From: an uncultured Planctomycetales bacterium
Lineage (GTDB): Bacteria; Planctomycetota; Planctomycetia; Isosphaerales; Isosphaeraceae
Direction of reading: 5' to 3'
Assembly (NCBI GenBank): GCA_937907525.1
Contig: CALCIB010000272.1
Span: forward strand, 1 to 23,821
Length of the DNA: 23,821 nt
Made by a program: the position numbers and the translations under genes
Shown here: piece by piece, positions 1 to 7,140 of the stretch
Layout of the letters: the number at the start of each line of letters is the position of its first letter
Numbering within the stretch: the stretch's first letter is position 1
The notes under the pieces: model-generated
Seen by the model: the letters and a program-made list of their open reading frames with translations, nothing else
Database searches by the model: none
Told to the model about the DNA's origin: nothing

Positions 1-52
1 CCCTCTCCCGGCGGGAGAGGGGATGTCGCGTTTCGCTCTATTCTCTAGGATC
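1..52. repeat. right end of a palindromic intergenic repeat (family C), truncated by the window edge
   Basis: The window opens inside a CCCTCTCCCGGCGGGAGAGG hairpin. The sequence continues past it with a tail (CGCTCTATTCTCTAGGAT) that resembles the tail after the second copy of this hairpin near 3351-3400 (CGCCCTATTCCTCCCAGAT). The shared part is therefore longer than the hairpin alone, and the repeat unit includes about 30 bp of flank. Only the right arm is visible. Confidence 0.6.
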
Positions 53-92
53 ACCCTTGGATTCCGTGATGGTCGGCAAAGAGGACATCCGC

Positions 93-1976
93 ATGCGTTT
101 CACGATCCTGCTCGGCTTGGCGGCGGCGGCCCTCGGCGGGCCGGCTTTCGGCGAAGCCGGCGCGTCGGCCGACTGGCCGGGCGTCGGCAACGATCCGGGC
201 CGCATGCGGTATTCGGCCTTGGACCGGATCGACCGCGACAACGTCGCGCGGCTCAGGCCGGCCTGGACTTTCCACACCGGCGAGTTGGCCGCCGACGGCT
301 CGGGCAAGACGATCGAATGCACGCCGATCGTCGTCGATGGCACCATGTACATATCCACGGCGCTTCTCAAGGTGATCGCGCTCGACGCCGCGACGGGCGC
401 GGAGCGATGGCGGTTCGATCCGCTCAAGGAGCATCCGACGTCGCATCCCCTGGCTTCCGGGGGCGTCAACCGCGGCGTGGCCTACTGGTCCGACGGCGAG
501 CCGGGCGGCAAGCGGAGGATCCTCCACGGCGCGGCCGACGGCCGGCTGTTCTCGATCGACGCCGCGACCGGGAAGCTCGACCCGGAATTCGGCGAGGGTG
601 GGATTCGCGACCTTCGGCCGGAACTGGACGAGAAGGTCAGAAGCCTCCCCTACGGCCCGACTTCGGCGCCGGCGGTCTACAAGGACGTGGTGGTCCTGGG
701 CTTCTCGTGCGGCGAGGGGCCGGGGATCGCCGCGCCGGGAGACGTCCGGGGGTTCGACGTCCGCACCGGCGCGGAGGTCTGGCGGTTCCATACGATCCCG
801 CGACCGGGCGAGTTCGCCCACGAGACCTGGGAGGGCGACTCCTGGAGGGACCGAGGCGCGGCCAACGCCTGGGGGGGCGTCAGCGTGGACGCCGAGCGGG
901 GGATGGTCTTCGTCGCCACCGGCTCGGCCGCGTTCGACTTCCACGGCGGCGACCGCCCCGGCGACAACCTCTTCGCCAACTGCGTCATCGCGCTGGACGC
1001 CGCCACGGGCAAGCGCGTCTGGCACTTCCAGACGCTTCGACACGACTTATGGGACCACGACCTGCCGGCCCACCCGACGCTCGTCACCGTCGAGCGCGAC
1101 GGCCGGCGGGTCGACGCCGTCGCCCAGACGACCAAGACCGGCTACGTCTTCCTCTTCGATCGCGAGACCGGAACGCCGCTGTTCGAGGTGAGGGACGTCC
1201 CCGCGCCGGCCTCGGACGTCCCCGGCGAGCGCGCCGCGGCCACACAGCCGGTGCCGGTCAAGCCGCCGCCGTTCTCGCGACAGACGTTCGACGACGACGA
1301 CGCCACGGACATCGGCGAGACCAATCGAAAATCCGTGCTGGAGCAGTTGGCGAAGCTCGACCACGGCCCGCCGTTCCTGCCCCCCAGCACCCGCGGGACG
1401 GTCGTCTTCCCCGGCTTCCACGGCGGGGCGAACTGGTCGGGCGCGGCGTTCGATCCGACGTCGGGGCTGCTCTACGTCAACTCGAACGACGTGCCCAACA
1501 TCCTGACGCTGTCCGAATCGAAGCCCGAGCAAGTCGCGACCCTGGGCCCGTACCTCCACACCGGCTACTTTCGGTTCCTCGATCACGAGGGCTATCCGGC
1601 GGTCAAGCCTCCCTGGGGCGTGCTGTCGGCGATCGACCTGAACCGGGGGGAGATCGTCTGGCAAGTTCCGCTGGGCGAGCATCCCGAGTTGACCGCCCGC
1701 GGAATCCCGCGCACCGGGACGGAGACCTTCGGCGGGGCGATCGTGACGGCCGGCGGGCTGGTGTTCATCGCCGGGACCAAGGACGAGCGGATCCACGCCT
1801 TCGACAAGACCGACGGCCGCTTGCTGTGGGAGCATCCCCTCCCCGCGGGCGGTTACGCGACGCCCGCGACGTACTCGGTCAACGGCCGGCAGTACGTCGT
1901 GATCGCGGCCGGCGGCGCGGGGAAGCTCGGGACCAGGGCCGGCGACGCCTTCGTCGCGTTCGCCCTTGCCGAATGA
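93..1976 (+). CDS. PQQ-dependent dehydrogenase (quinoprotein glucose dehydrogenase-like), exported
   Basis: A 627-residue quinoprotein of the eight-bladed beta-propeller alcohol/glucose dehydrogenase class, expected to oxidise a sugar or alcohol in the periplasm with PQQ. I use the ATG at 93 rather than the TTG at 57: AAAGAGG lies about 8 nt upstream, and this start gives a clean signal peptide (MRFTILLGLAAAALGG, residues 1-20). The mature start DWPGVGNDPGRMRYSAL is the typical first blade. Tryptophan-docking style blades recur (ALDAATGAERWRF; ALDAATGKRVWHF; AFDKTDGRLLWEH). HDLWDHDLPAHP (Asp at about 321) and TTKTGYVFLFDRETG (Lys at about 348) match the region that carries the catalytic Asp and PQQ-contacting Lys in membrane glucose dehydrogenase. 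There is no N-terminal membrane domain and no cytochrome c CxxCH motif, so the electron acceptor is not evident. The substrate cannot be read from the sequence, and no PQQ synthesis genes are in the window. Confidence 0.9.
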   Translation: MRFTILLGLAAAALGGPAFGEAGASADWPGVGNDPGRMRYSALDRIDRDNVARLRPAWTFHTGELAADGSGKTIECTPIVVDGTMYISTALLKVIALDAATGAERWRFDPLKEHPTSHPLASGGVNRGVAYWSDGEPGGKRRILHGAADGRLFSIDAATGKLDPEFGEGGIRDLRPELDEKVRSLPYGPTSAPAVYKDVVVLGFSCGEGPGIAAPGDVRGFDVRTGAEVWRFHTIPRPGEFAHETWEGDSWRDRGAANAWGGVSVDAERGMVFVATGSAAFDFHGGDRPGDNLFANCVIALDAATGKRVWHFQTLRHDLWDHDLPAHPTLVTVERDGRRVDAVAQTTKTGYVFLFDRETGTPLFEVRDVPAPASDVPGERAAATQPVPVKPPPFSRQTFDDDDATDIGETNRKSVLEQLAKLDHGPPFLPPSTRGTVVFPGFHGGANWSGAAFDPTSGLLYVNSNDVPNILTLSESKPEQVATLGPYLHTGYFRFLDHEGYPAVKPPWGVLSAIDLNRGEIVWQVPLGEHPELTARGIPRTGTETFGGAIVTAGGLVFIAGTKDERIHAFDKTDGRLLWEHPLPAGGYATPATYSVNGRQYVVIAAGGAGKLGTRAGDAFVAFALAE

Positions 1977-2227
1977 TCCTGACCGTCACGGGTTTTGGGG
2001 GTCGGAGACGGTCTTCCCCCCTCGCGGGGGGAAGACAGACCGCGAAGCGGCCGGATGAGGGGGATGACACGCGAGACGGCCGCTGGAATTCGCGAAAGCC
2101 CGTCCGGGAGGTCCTGGAAATCGATGGCGTTTCGGCTCGCCCCCCCCCATCCGGCCCTTCGGGCCACCTTCCCCCGCGAGGGGGGAAGGCCGTTGAGACC
2201 GCCCCCCAAAATCCGTGACGGTCAGGA
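1977..2227. repeat. palindromic element A1 with perfect 15-bp terminal inverted repeats
   Basis: A 251-bp element bounded by TCCTGACCGTCACGG (1977-1991) and its exact reverse complement (2213-2227). Inside each end is a CTTCCCCC-type hairpin, then a second small hairpin (ACCGCGAAGCGG on the left, GGCCCTTCGGGCC on the right), then the GGATGAGGGG / CCCCATCC core, around a divergent centre of about 75 nt. It starts at the base after the TGA of the dehydrogenase and ends at the base before the ATG of the transporter, so it makes up the whole spacer. It has no coding capacity of its own that I accept. Confidence 0.85.
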
Positions 2228-3106
2228 ATGATCGACGACCCATCCAAGCATCGGCTCGGCCTGATCCAGCTTCATCTGGCCGTGCTGATCGCCGGCGGCT
2301 CGGGGTTGTTCGCCAAGCTGCTGGCGGTCGGCCCCGACGTTTTGACCGCCGGTCGCACCGTCGTCGGCGCGGCGGCGCTCGGAGCGTTCGCGACGCTCGC
2401 CGGCCGTCGCCTGGCGGTGATGCCGACGCGCGACGCGATCGGCCTTTGGCTCTGCGGCGCGGTCCTGGCGGCGCACTGGACGACGTTCTTCCTGGCGATC
2501 CAGGTCTCGACGGTGGCGGTGGGGCTGCTGGCGTTCTCGACCTATCCGCTGTTCACGACGTTTCTGGAGCCGGTCGTCCTCGGCGAGCGGTTGCGACCCG
2601 CCGACGTCGTCCCCGCCGCGGCGGTCTGCCTGGGCCTCTACCTAGTCATCCCGCGCTTCGACCTCGACGACGGCCTGTTCCAGGGGGCGTTCTGGGGCGT
2701 CGTCTCGGCGCTTCTGTTCGCCGTGCTGTCGATCGCGAGCCGCTCCTACGGCGCGCGTCATTCGCCGCTGGCGATCACCTTCCACCAGCAACTCGGCGCG
2801 GCGTTGGTCGTACTGCCGTTCGCCCTGTCCAGGGCCGCGTCCGTCGCGCCGGTCGACTGGCTGGGGCTGGTCGTGCTGGGGGTCGTCTTCACCGCGCTGG
2901 GCCAGGCCCTCGCGGTGGCGAGCCTGAGCCGGTTGAAGGCGCGGACGGTGAGCGTCGTCTTCGGCCTGGAGCCGGTGTACGCCATCGTCCTGGCCTGGCT
3001 CCTGATCCACGAGACGCCGACGCCCCGGACGCTCCTCGGCGGCGCCGTCGTCTGCGCCGCGGCCGCCGCGGCGTCGGCCGGATCCTTTTCAGAAGCCGAC
3101 GCCTAA
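2228..3106 (+). CDS. DMT superfamily permease (EamA family), about 10 transmembrane segments
   Basis: A 292-residue integral inner-membrane protein built as two EamA repeats (about residues 10-135 and 150-288). The helices are hydrophobic and rich in Ala, Leu, Val and Gly, such as LAVLIAGGSGLFAKLLAVG and LLGGAVVCAAAAAASAG. The second repeat has the characteristic late motif GLEPVYAIVLAWLLIHETPT, which matches the conserved LEPV(F/Y)A...E signature of EamA transporters. It probably exports or exchanges a small metabolite; the substrate cannot be told from the sequence. The ATG at 2228 follows AGGA directly, and that AGGA belongs to the terminal repeat of element A1, so the spacing to a Shine-Dalgarno site is unusually short and a slightly later start is possible. 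It may be cotranscribed with the upstream dehydrogenase through the repeat. Confidence 0.88.
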   Translation: MIDDPSKHRLGLIQLHLAVLIAGGSGLFAKLLAVGPDVLTAGRTVVGAAALGAFATLAGRRLAVMPTRDAIGLWLCGAVLAAHWTTFFLAIQVSTVAVGLLAFSTYPLFTTFLEPVVLGERLRPADVVPAAAVCLGLYLVIPRFDLDDGLFQGAFWGVVSALLFAVLSIASRSYGARHSPLAITFHQQLGAALVVLPFALSRAASVAPVDWLGLVVLGVVFTALGQALAVASLSRLKARTVSVVFGLEPVYAIVLAWLLIHETPTPRTLLGGAVVCAAAAAASAGSFSEADA

Positions 3107-3207
3107 CGGCCTTCTCCCCTTGAGGGCATAGGCACGGCCACAACTTTTCGATCCGGTATTTAGGTGTTATAGGCCGTCATTATGACGACCCAGGCCGCCC
3201 ATTCCGT

Positions 3208-3367
3208 CCCCTCTCCCACCGGGAGAGGGCAGCCGCGCAGCGGCGGGTGAGGGTCGCGGCGCTTCGGAGCGAGCGTCGGGGCGGAACGACGCGAGCCCGA
3301 AGCGTATCCCGAAGCGCGGCGACCCTCACCCGGCCCTTCGGGCCACCCTCTCCCGGCGGGAGAGGGG
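3208..3367. repeat. palindromic element C (CTCTCCC type)
   Basis: A 160-bp imperfect palindrome between the EamA gene and the tRNA-like RNAs. The outer hairpins are CCTCTCCCACCGGGAGAGG and CCCTCTCCCGGCGGGAGAGG. The inner parts are CCGCGCAGCGG on the left and GGCCCTTCGGGCC on the right, then GGTGAGGGTCGCGGCGCTTC against GAAGCGCGGCGACCCTCACC, so most of the element can fold on itself. The 100 bp before it (3107-3207) are somewhat AT-richer and contain no gene. From 3368 to 3488 I see only a small CCCAG/CTGGG inverted repeat (3458-3462 / 3480-3484), directly upstream of the first RNA. Confidence 0.8.
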
Positions 3368-3488
3368 ACGGCGCGCATCGCCCTATTCCTCCCAGATTAC
3401 GAGTCGAAAAAGCGTAACACGACAGGGTCGGCAATTTCTCCCCGAGGCCGCGAACATCCCAGCCCGGCGCGCGTCTACCCTGGGCGTG

Positions 3489-3610
3489 GGCGGGGTAGCT
3501 CAGCTGGATAGAGCACGGTGGGTCGCCAGCCACTTGCCCGGCGACGGGCCGACGGTCGATCCTTATCGCTCATAACGACGTGGTCGTGGGTTCGAGTCCC
3601 ACCCCCGCCT
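3489..3610 (+). ncRNA. tRNA-like RNA 1: candidate bacterial Y RNA (YrlA-like) or tRNA-Met(CAU) with a 48-nt insert
   Basis: All tRNA parts are present: acceptor strand GGCGGGG (3489-3495) pairing fully with CCCCGCC (3603-3609), D arm GCTC-AGCTGGATA-GAGC (3498-3514), anticodon loop CTCATAA (3569-3575), 3' anticodon strand CGACG (3576-3580), five-base variable region, and T arm GTGGG-TTCGAGT-CCCAC (3586-3602). The 5' anticodon strand is interrupted: 3516-3517 (CG) and 3566-3568 (TCG) are separated by 48 nt (3518-3565). Joined, they make CGTCG, a perfect five-pair partner. The insert can fold by itself (GTCGCC 3522-3527 with GGCGAC 3540-3545; CGAT-CCTT-ATCG at 3557-3568). The discriminator is T and CCA is not encoded. 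Known: bacterial Y RNAs are often encoded beside Ro60 and carry a tRNA-mimicking module. The Ro60 gene starts 269 nt downstream, so I favour a Y RNA. An interrupted or decayed tRNA-Met remains possible. Confidence 0.6.
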
Positions 3611-3628
3611 CTCGGCGAGCCGGAGCAT

Positions 3629-3660
3629 CAGGGTTATCAACTGTTAATTGGCACACCCTG
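3629..3660 (+). other. AT-richer hairpin in the linker between the two tRNA-like RNAs
   Basis: CAGGGT (3629-3634) pairs with ACCCTG (3655-3660) around a loop that contains TATCAACTGTTAATTGGC, where CAA and TTG can add an inner stem. The loop is much richer in A and T than its surroundings. It shares GGTTATC followed by TGGCAC with the second tRNA-like element (3793-3805). It may be a separate stem of a Y RNA, a 3' processing signal or a weak terminator; there is no U-run. Confidence 0.35.
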
Positions 3661-3692
3661 GCGCATTCACTTGTTCGCCGATTTCCACCAAC

Positions 3693-3830
3693 GCCCGGGG
3701 GTCGTCCCGGCGCGATCCTGGATCGCGTTCGGGGCGGCGCGCCGATCGGCATTCCCTTGACCGGCCCTTTCGGGCCGGGCCGGCGCGGATCGGTTATCTG
3801 GCACCACGGGTTCGATCCCCGTCCCGGGCG
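3693..3830 (+). ncRNA. tRNA-like RNA 2: diverged second copy of the tRNA-like element, candidate second Y RNA
   Basis: A clear T arm, ACGGG-TTCGATC-CCCGT (3806-3822), is followed by an acceptor-like strand CCCGGGC (3823-3829) that can pair with GCCCGGG at 3693-3699. That pairing is weak evidence because the sequence is nearly self-complementary. The element aligns with RNA 1 before and after the T arm: GGGCCG.CG..GATC..TTATC upstream, and the flank CTCGGCGGGCCGACGCATC downstream against CTCGGCGAGCCGGAGCATC after RNA 1. The anticodon loop of RNA 1 is missing and the D arm is not recognisable, although a CGCGAT-CCTGG-ATCGCG stem (3711-3727) sits about where one would be. A strong hairpin, CCGGCCC-TTTC-GGGCCGG (3761-3778), takes the place of the GCCC/GGGC hairpin of RNA 1. 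The 5' boundary is uncertain. It could instead be a decayed duplicate. Confidence 0.4.
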
Positions 3831-3866
3831 CTCGGCGGGCCGACGCATCGTCGACCTTGCCCGCCG

Positions 3867-3873
3867 AAGGAGG
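3867..3873 (+). promoter_or_regulatory. strong Shine-Dalgarno site of the Ro60 gene
   Basis: AAGGAGG lies five bases before the ATG at 3879. It fixes the start against a longer in-frame reading from 3648 that would run through the second tRNA-like element. Confidence 0.85.
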
Positions 3874-3878
3874 TTTCG

Positions 3879-5510
3879 ATGGCTCTCAAGTTCCTCAAGC
3901 ACTTCAACACGCGCGCGACTCCGCAGACCGAGCCGATCCCCGGCAAGACCATGACGCCGAACTCGGCGGGGGGCTACTCGTTCGCGGTCGACGACTGGAC
4001 CCGGCTGGAGCGGTTCATGATCCTCGGCTCGGAGGGGGGCTCGTACTACGCGACCGAGCGCGCCTTGACTCTGGAGAACGCCAAGGCGGTCGTCCGTTGC
4101 GTGGAGGCCGACGCCCCCCGCGCGATCCGGACCATCGTCGAGATCAGCGAGTCGGGCCGCGCGCCCCGGAACGAGCCGGCCGCGATGGCGCTGGCGATCG
4201 CCGCGGGGACGGGGCACGTCGCCGCCGCGTCGGAGGCGCTGCCGCGGGTCTGCCGCACGGGAACGCACCTGTTCGCCTTCGCCGAGACCGTCCAGAACGT
4301 CCGCGGCTGGGGGCGAGGACTGCGCCGGGGGGTCGCCGCGTGGTACGAGGGGAAGACCCCGGACGCCCTGGCGTACCAGGTCGCCAAGTACCAGAGCCGC
4401 GAGGGCTGGTCGCATCGCGACCTGCTTCGACTGACCCATCCGAAGACCTCCGACCCCGCGCGCCAGGCGGTTTACCGTTGGGTCGTGGGCGGAGTCGAGG
4501 CGCTGGGCCCGCGCGAGGTCAAGCGAGGCGAGGCCGCGGCGACGTATCCGGACGTCTCGACCCACCTGCCGCGGTTGCTCGCGGCGATGGACGAGGCCCG
4601 AACCGCCGACCGCGACGTCGTGATTCGACTGATCCGCGACGACGGCCTGCCGCGCGAGTGCGTGCCGACGAACCACCTGAACGACCCGGCGGTCTGGGAG
4701 GCCCTGCTTGGGAAGATGCCGCTCATGGCGATGGTCCGCAACCTGGCCAAGATGACGACGGTCGGTCTGTTGAAGCCCGGCTCCGAGGCGTCGCGGACGG
4801 TTCGCGACCGGCTCGCGGACGGCGACTCGCTCCGCAAGTCCAGGCTCCACCCGCTGGCGATCCTGCTGGCGAGCGCCGTCTATTCGACGGGCCGCGGCCT
4901 GAAGGGGAAGCTGACGTGGGAGCCGGTGGCGACGATCAAGGACGCGCTTGAGGACGCCTTTTACAAGGCGTTCGGCAACGTCGTCCCGGCGGGGAAGCGG
5001 ACGCTGATCGGTCTGGACGTCTCCGGCTCGATGGCGTGCGGCCAGGTCGGCGGCACGCCGTTGACGCCTCGCGAGGCCGCCGCGGCGCTGGCGTTGGTGA
5101 CGGCGAGGGTCGAGCCCGAGTACCACGTCATGGCGTTCCAGGATCGATTCGTCCCCCTGGACGTCTCAGCGCGGTCGCGGCTAACGGACGTCCTGGCGAG
5201 GACCGCGTCGCTGCCGTTCGGCGGGACCGACTGCGCCCTGCCGATGCGGCACGCGACCGAGCGCGGGTTGAAGGTCGACACCTTCATCGTACTGACCGAC
5301 AGCGAGACCTGGGCCGGCCCGATCCATCCGTCGCAAGCGCTTCGCGAGTATCGCGAAAAGAGCGGCCTGCCGGCGCGGTTGATCGTGGCGGGGCTCGTCT
5401 CCAACGGGTTCAGCGTCGCCGACCCCCAGGACGCCGGCATGCTCGACGTCGTCGGCTTCGACGCCTCGGCCCCCGACCTGATGGCCGGGTTCTCCCGCGG
5501 CGACTTCTGA
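3879..5510 (+). CDS. rsr: Ro60 / Rsr family protein (TROVE domain plus von Willebrand A domain)
   Basis: A 543-residue ortholog of the Ro60 autoantigen, close to the family's usual size. The N-terminal TROVE domain (about residues 1-360) is the helical-repeat ring that holds Y RNA on its outer face and single-stranded ends of defective RNAs in its hole. Typical stretches are NSAGGYSFAVDDWTRLERF, ILGSEGGSYYATERALT and AYQVAKYQSREGWSHRDLLR. The C-terminal vWA domain has a complete metal site: DVSGS (Asp380, Ser382, Ser384), Thr450 in GGTDC and Asp474 in LTDSETW. In bacteria studied so far, Rsr is tethered by a Y RNA to an exonuclease such as PNPase and acts in rRNA maturation or structured-RNA decay, often under stress; that is family knowledge, not seen here. 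The two tRNA-like RNAs directly upstream, in the same direction, are its likely RNA partners. No rtcB or pnp gene is in the window. The gene symbol follows bacterial usage. Confidence 0.92.
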   Translation: MALKFLKHFNTRATPQTEPIPGKTMTPNSAGGYSFAVDDWTRLERFMILGSEGGSYYATERALTLENAKAVVRCVEADAPRAIRTIVEISESGRAPRNEPAAMALAIAAGTGHVAAASEALPRVCRTGTHLFAFAETVQNVRGWGRGLRRGVAAWYEGKTPDALAYQVAKYQSREGWSHRDLLRLTHPKTSDPARQAVYRWVVGGVEALGPREVKRGEAAATYPDVSTHLPRLLAAMDEARTADRDVVIRLIRDDGLPRECVPTNHLNDPAVWEALLGKMPLMAMVRNLAKMTTVGLLKPGSEASRTVRDRLADGDSLRKSRLHPLAILLASAVYSTGRGLKGKLTWEPVATIKDALEDAFYKAFGNVVPAGKRTLIGLDVSGSMACGQVGGTPLTPREAAAALALVTARVEPEYHVMAFQDRFVPLDVSARSRLTDVLARTASLPFGGTDCALPMRHATERGLKVDTFIVLTDSETWAGPIHPSQALREYREKSGLPARLIVAGLVSNGFSVADPQDAGMLDVVGFDASAPDLMAGFSRGDF

Positions 5511-5515
5511 CCCCC

Positions 5516-5546
5516 GCCCGCCGCGCCTCGCCTTGGCGCGGCGGGC
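5516..5546 (+). terminator. strong hairpin after the Ro60 gene
   Basis: GCCCGCCGCGCC (5516-5527) and GGCGCGGCGGGC (5535-5546) form a perfect 12-bp stem with a 7-nt loop, six bases after the Ro60 stop codon. No U-run follows, so intrinsic termination is uncertain, but the placement suggests transcript 3'-end formation. Confidence 0.5.
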
Positions 5547-5685
5547 GCGGCCGGGAAATCGATCTTGCCGCATCGCCCGCGCCGGGCTAGAACTCCCGCG
5601 CCAGGGCGTTTCGTTGCAGTCCGAAGCCCGCGCCGAGCGGCGGCCGCGGCCGGACCTCGCGTCGTCGCCGAGCGAAGGTGAGCCG

Positions 5686-7137
5686 ATGCTGTTCACGGAG
5701 CCGACGTTCCTCTTCATCTTCCTGCCCGCGGTGGTCGTGGTCCACGCCGTGCTGCGGCCGGGGCTGAGGAACGCCTGGCTGCTCGCCGCCAGCCTGCTGT
5801 TCTACTGCTGGGGCGAGGGCCGCTTCGTGGTCCTGATGATCGGCTCGGTGACGGTCAACTACGTCTTCGGCCTGCTGCTGGGACGCTCGCGACGGCCGCG
5901 GACGCGCAAGGCGTTGCTGGGAGCGGGCGTCGCGGTCAACCTGGGGCTTCTGCTTTATTTCAAGTACGCGACGTTCCTGGTGGCGAACCTCGACGCGCTC
6001 CTGGCCCGGGCGGGCCTGCCGACGCTCCAGCTCGGGACGATCCCGCTGCCGCTGGGGATCTCGTTCCTGACCTTCCACACGATCTCCTACTTGACCGACG
6101 TCTACCGCGGGACGATCAAGCGCGAGGGGAAGCTTTCCGACCTGGCGTTGTACGTCATGCTGTTCCCCCACCTGATCGCCGGGCCGATCGTCCGTTACGC
6201 GGACGTCTCCGGCGCGTTGAAGTCGCGGGGGCTGACGGTCCACGAGTTCGCTTACGGCGTCCGACGGTTCCTGGGGGGCCTGGCGAAGAAGCTGCTCATC
6301 GCCAACCAACTCGCCGTCACGGCCGACCTGATCCTGGCCCTGCCGGCCGGGGAGTTGAACGCCGGGCTCGCCTGGTTGGCGACGGCCTGCTACACGTTCC
6401 AGATCTACTTCGACTTCTCCGGCTATTCCGACATGGCCATCGGCCTAGCCCATATGTGCGGAATCCACTTCCACGAGAACTTCGACCACCCGTACTGGGC
6501 GCGCTCGGTCACGGACTTCTGGCGGCGGTGGCACATCTCGCTGTCGTCCTGGTTCCGGGACTACGTCTACATCCCGTTGGGGGGGAACCGCCGCGGCGCG
6601 GTCCGGACCTACGTCAACCTGGTCGCGGTCTTCCTGCTCTGCGGCCTGTGGCACGGCGCCGCCTGGACCTTCGTGGCGTGGGGACTGTTCCAGGGCGCCT
6701 TCCTGGTGGCGGAGCGGCTCGGATTGAAACGGGCCGTCGAGCGGCTCTGGCGGCCGTTGCAGCATGCGTATCTGGTCGTGGTCGTGATGGCCGGCTGGGT
6801 GATCTTCCGGATGGATTCGCTCGCCGAGGCCGGCGGGGTCCTCCGCGCGATGTGCGGCCTGGGCGACGGCGGCGGGGTCCGTTATCACGTCGGGCTCTTC
6901 TTGAACGCCGAGGTCGCGCTGTCGCTGGCCTTGGCGGCGGTCTTCTCCACGCCCCTGCCGGGCCGCCTGCTGGGGGCGCTCGACGCCGTCGAGGACCGCC
7001 TGGAGGACCGCTGGGGGGGCTTCGCCCCGGCGCCGATCCGCGTGGCCCGCGTCGCGGGGTGTTGCCTGCTCCTGACGCTTTGCCTGGGCTTCGTCGCTCA
7101 AAAGAGCTATAACCCGTTCATCTATTTTAGGTTCTGA
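5686..7137 (+). CDS. MBOAT family O-acyltransferase (AlgI-like)
   Basis: A 483-residue polytopic membrane protein of the MBOAT/AlgI/DltB group. These proteins pass an acyl group, usually acetyl, across the inner membrane for O-acetylation of an exported polysaccharide. The ATG at 5686 has AAGGTGA five bases upstream and gives the usual family start (MLFTEPTFLFIFLPAVVVV). Diagnostic segments are LLLYFKYATFL, LPLGISFLTFHTISYLTDVYRG, FPHLIAGPIVRY, YFDFSGYSDMAIGLA, DFWRRWHISLSSWFRDYVYI and GLWHGAAWTFVAWG. His323 in the last motif is the proposed catalytic histidine and sits at almost the same index as in AlgI. Helices extend along nearly the whole length. It is coupled to the next gene by a three-base gap; together they form the usual MBOAT plus SGNH acetylation pair. 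No glycan synthesis genes lie beside it, so the polymer is unknown. Confidence 0.93.
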   Translation: MLFTEPTFLFIFLPAVVVVHAVLRPGLRNAWLLAASLLFYCWGEGRFVVLMIGSVTVNYVFGLLLGRSRRPRTRKALLGAGVAVNLGLLLYFKYATFLVANLDALLARAGLPTLQLGTIPLPLGISFLTFHTISYLTDVYRGTIKREGKLSDLALYVMLFPHLIAGPIVRYADVSGALKSRGLTVHEFAYGVRRFLGGLAKKLLIANQLAVTADLILALPAGELNAGLAWLATACYTFQIYFDFSGYSDMAIGLAHMCGIHFHENFDHPYWARSVTDFWRRWHISLSSWFRDYVYIPLGGNRRGAVRTYVNLVAVFLLCGLWHGAAWTFVAWGLFQGAFLVAERLGLKRAVERLWRPLQHAYLVVVVMAGWVIFRMDSLAEAGGVLRAMCGLGDGGGVRYHVGLFLNAEVALSLALAAVFSTPLPGRLLGALDAVEDRLEDRWGGFAPAPIRVARVAGCCLLLTLCLGFVAQKSYNPFIYFRF

Positions 7138-7140
7138 TCC

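Noticed and set aside
23..2218. 731-residue plus-strand frame over the PQQ dehydrogenase
   Set aside because: Arg/Gly-rich shadow of the dehydrogenase that runs on through repeat A1.
3518..3565. group I intron in the tRNA-like gene
   Set aside because: The insert is only 48 nt, without room for the conserved P, Q, R and S core, and not at a usual intron site.
3489..3830. tmRNA (ssrA) made of the two tRNA-like parts
   Set aside because: No tag reading frame, no G-A/U type tmRNA acceptor ends and a full canonical D arm in the first part, which tmRNA lacks.
3648..3878. N-terminal extension of Ro60 by 77 residues
   Set aside because: It would translate the second tRNA-like element and the strong Shine-Dalgarno site. 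The added residues are basic and non-conserved in style.
3570..5126. 518-residue minus-strand frame over the tRNA-like RNAs and Ro60
   Set aside because: Shadow of the Ro60 gene; no recognisable motif.
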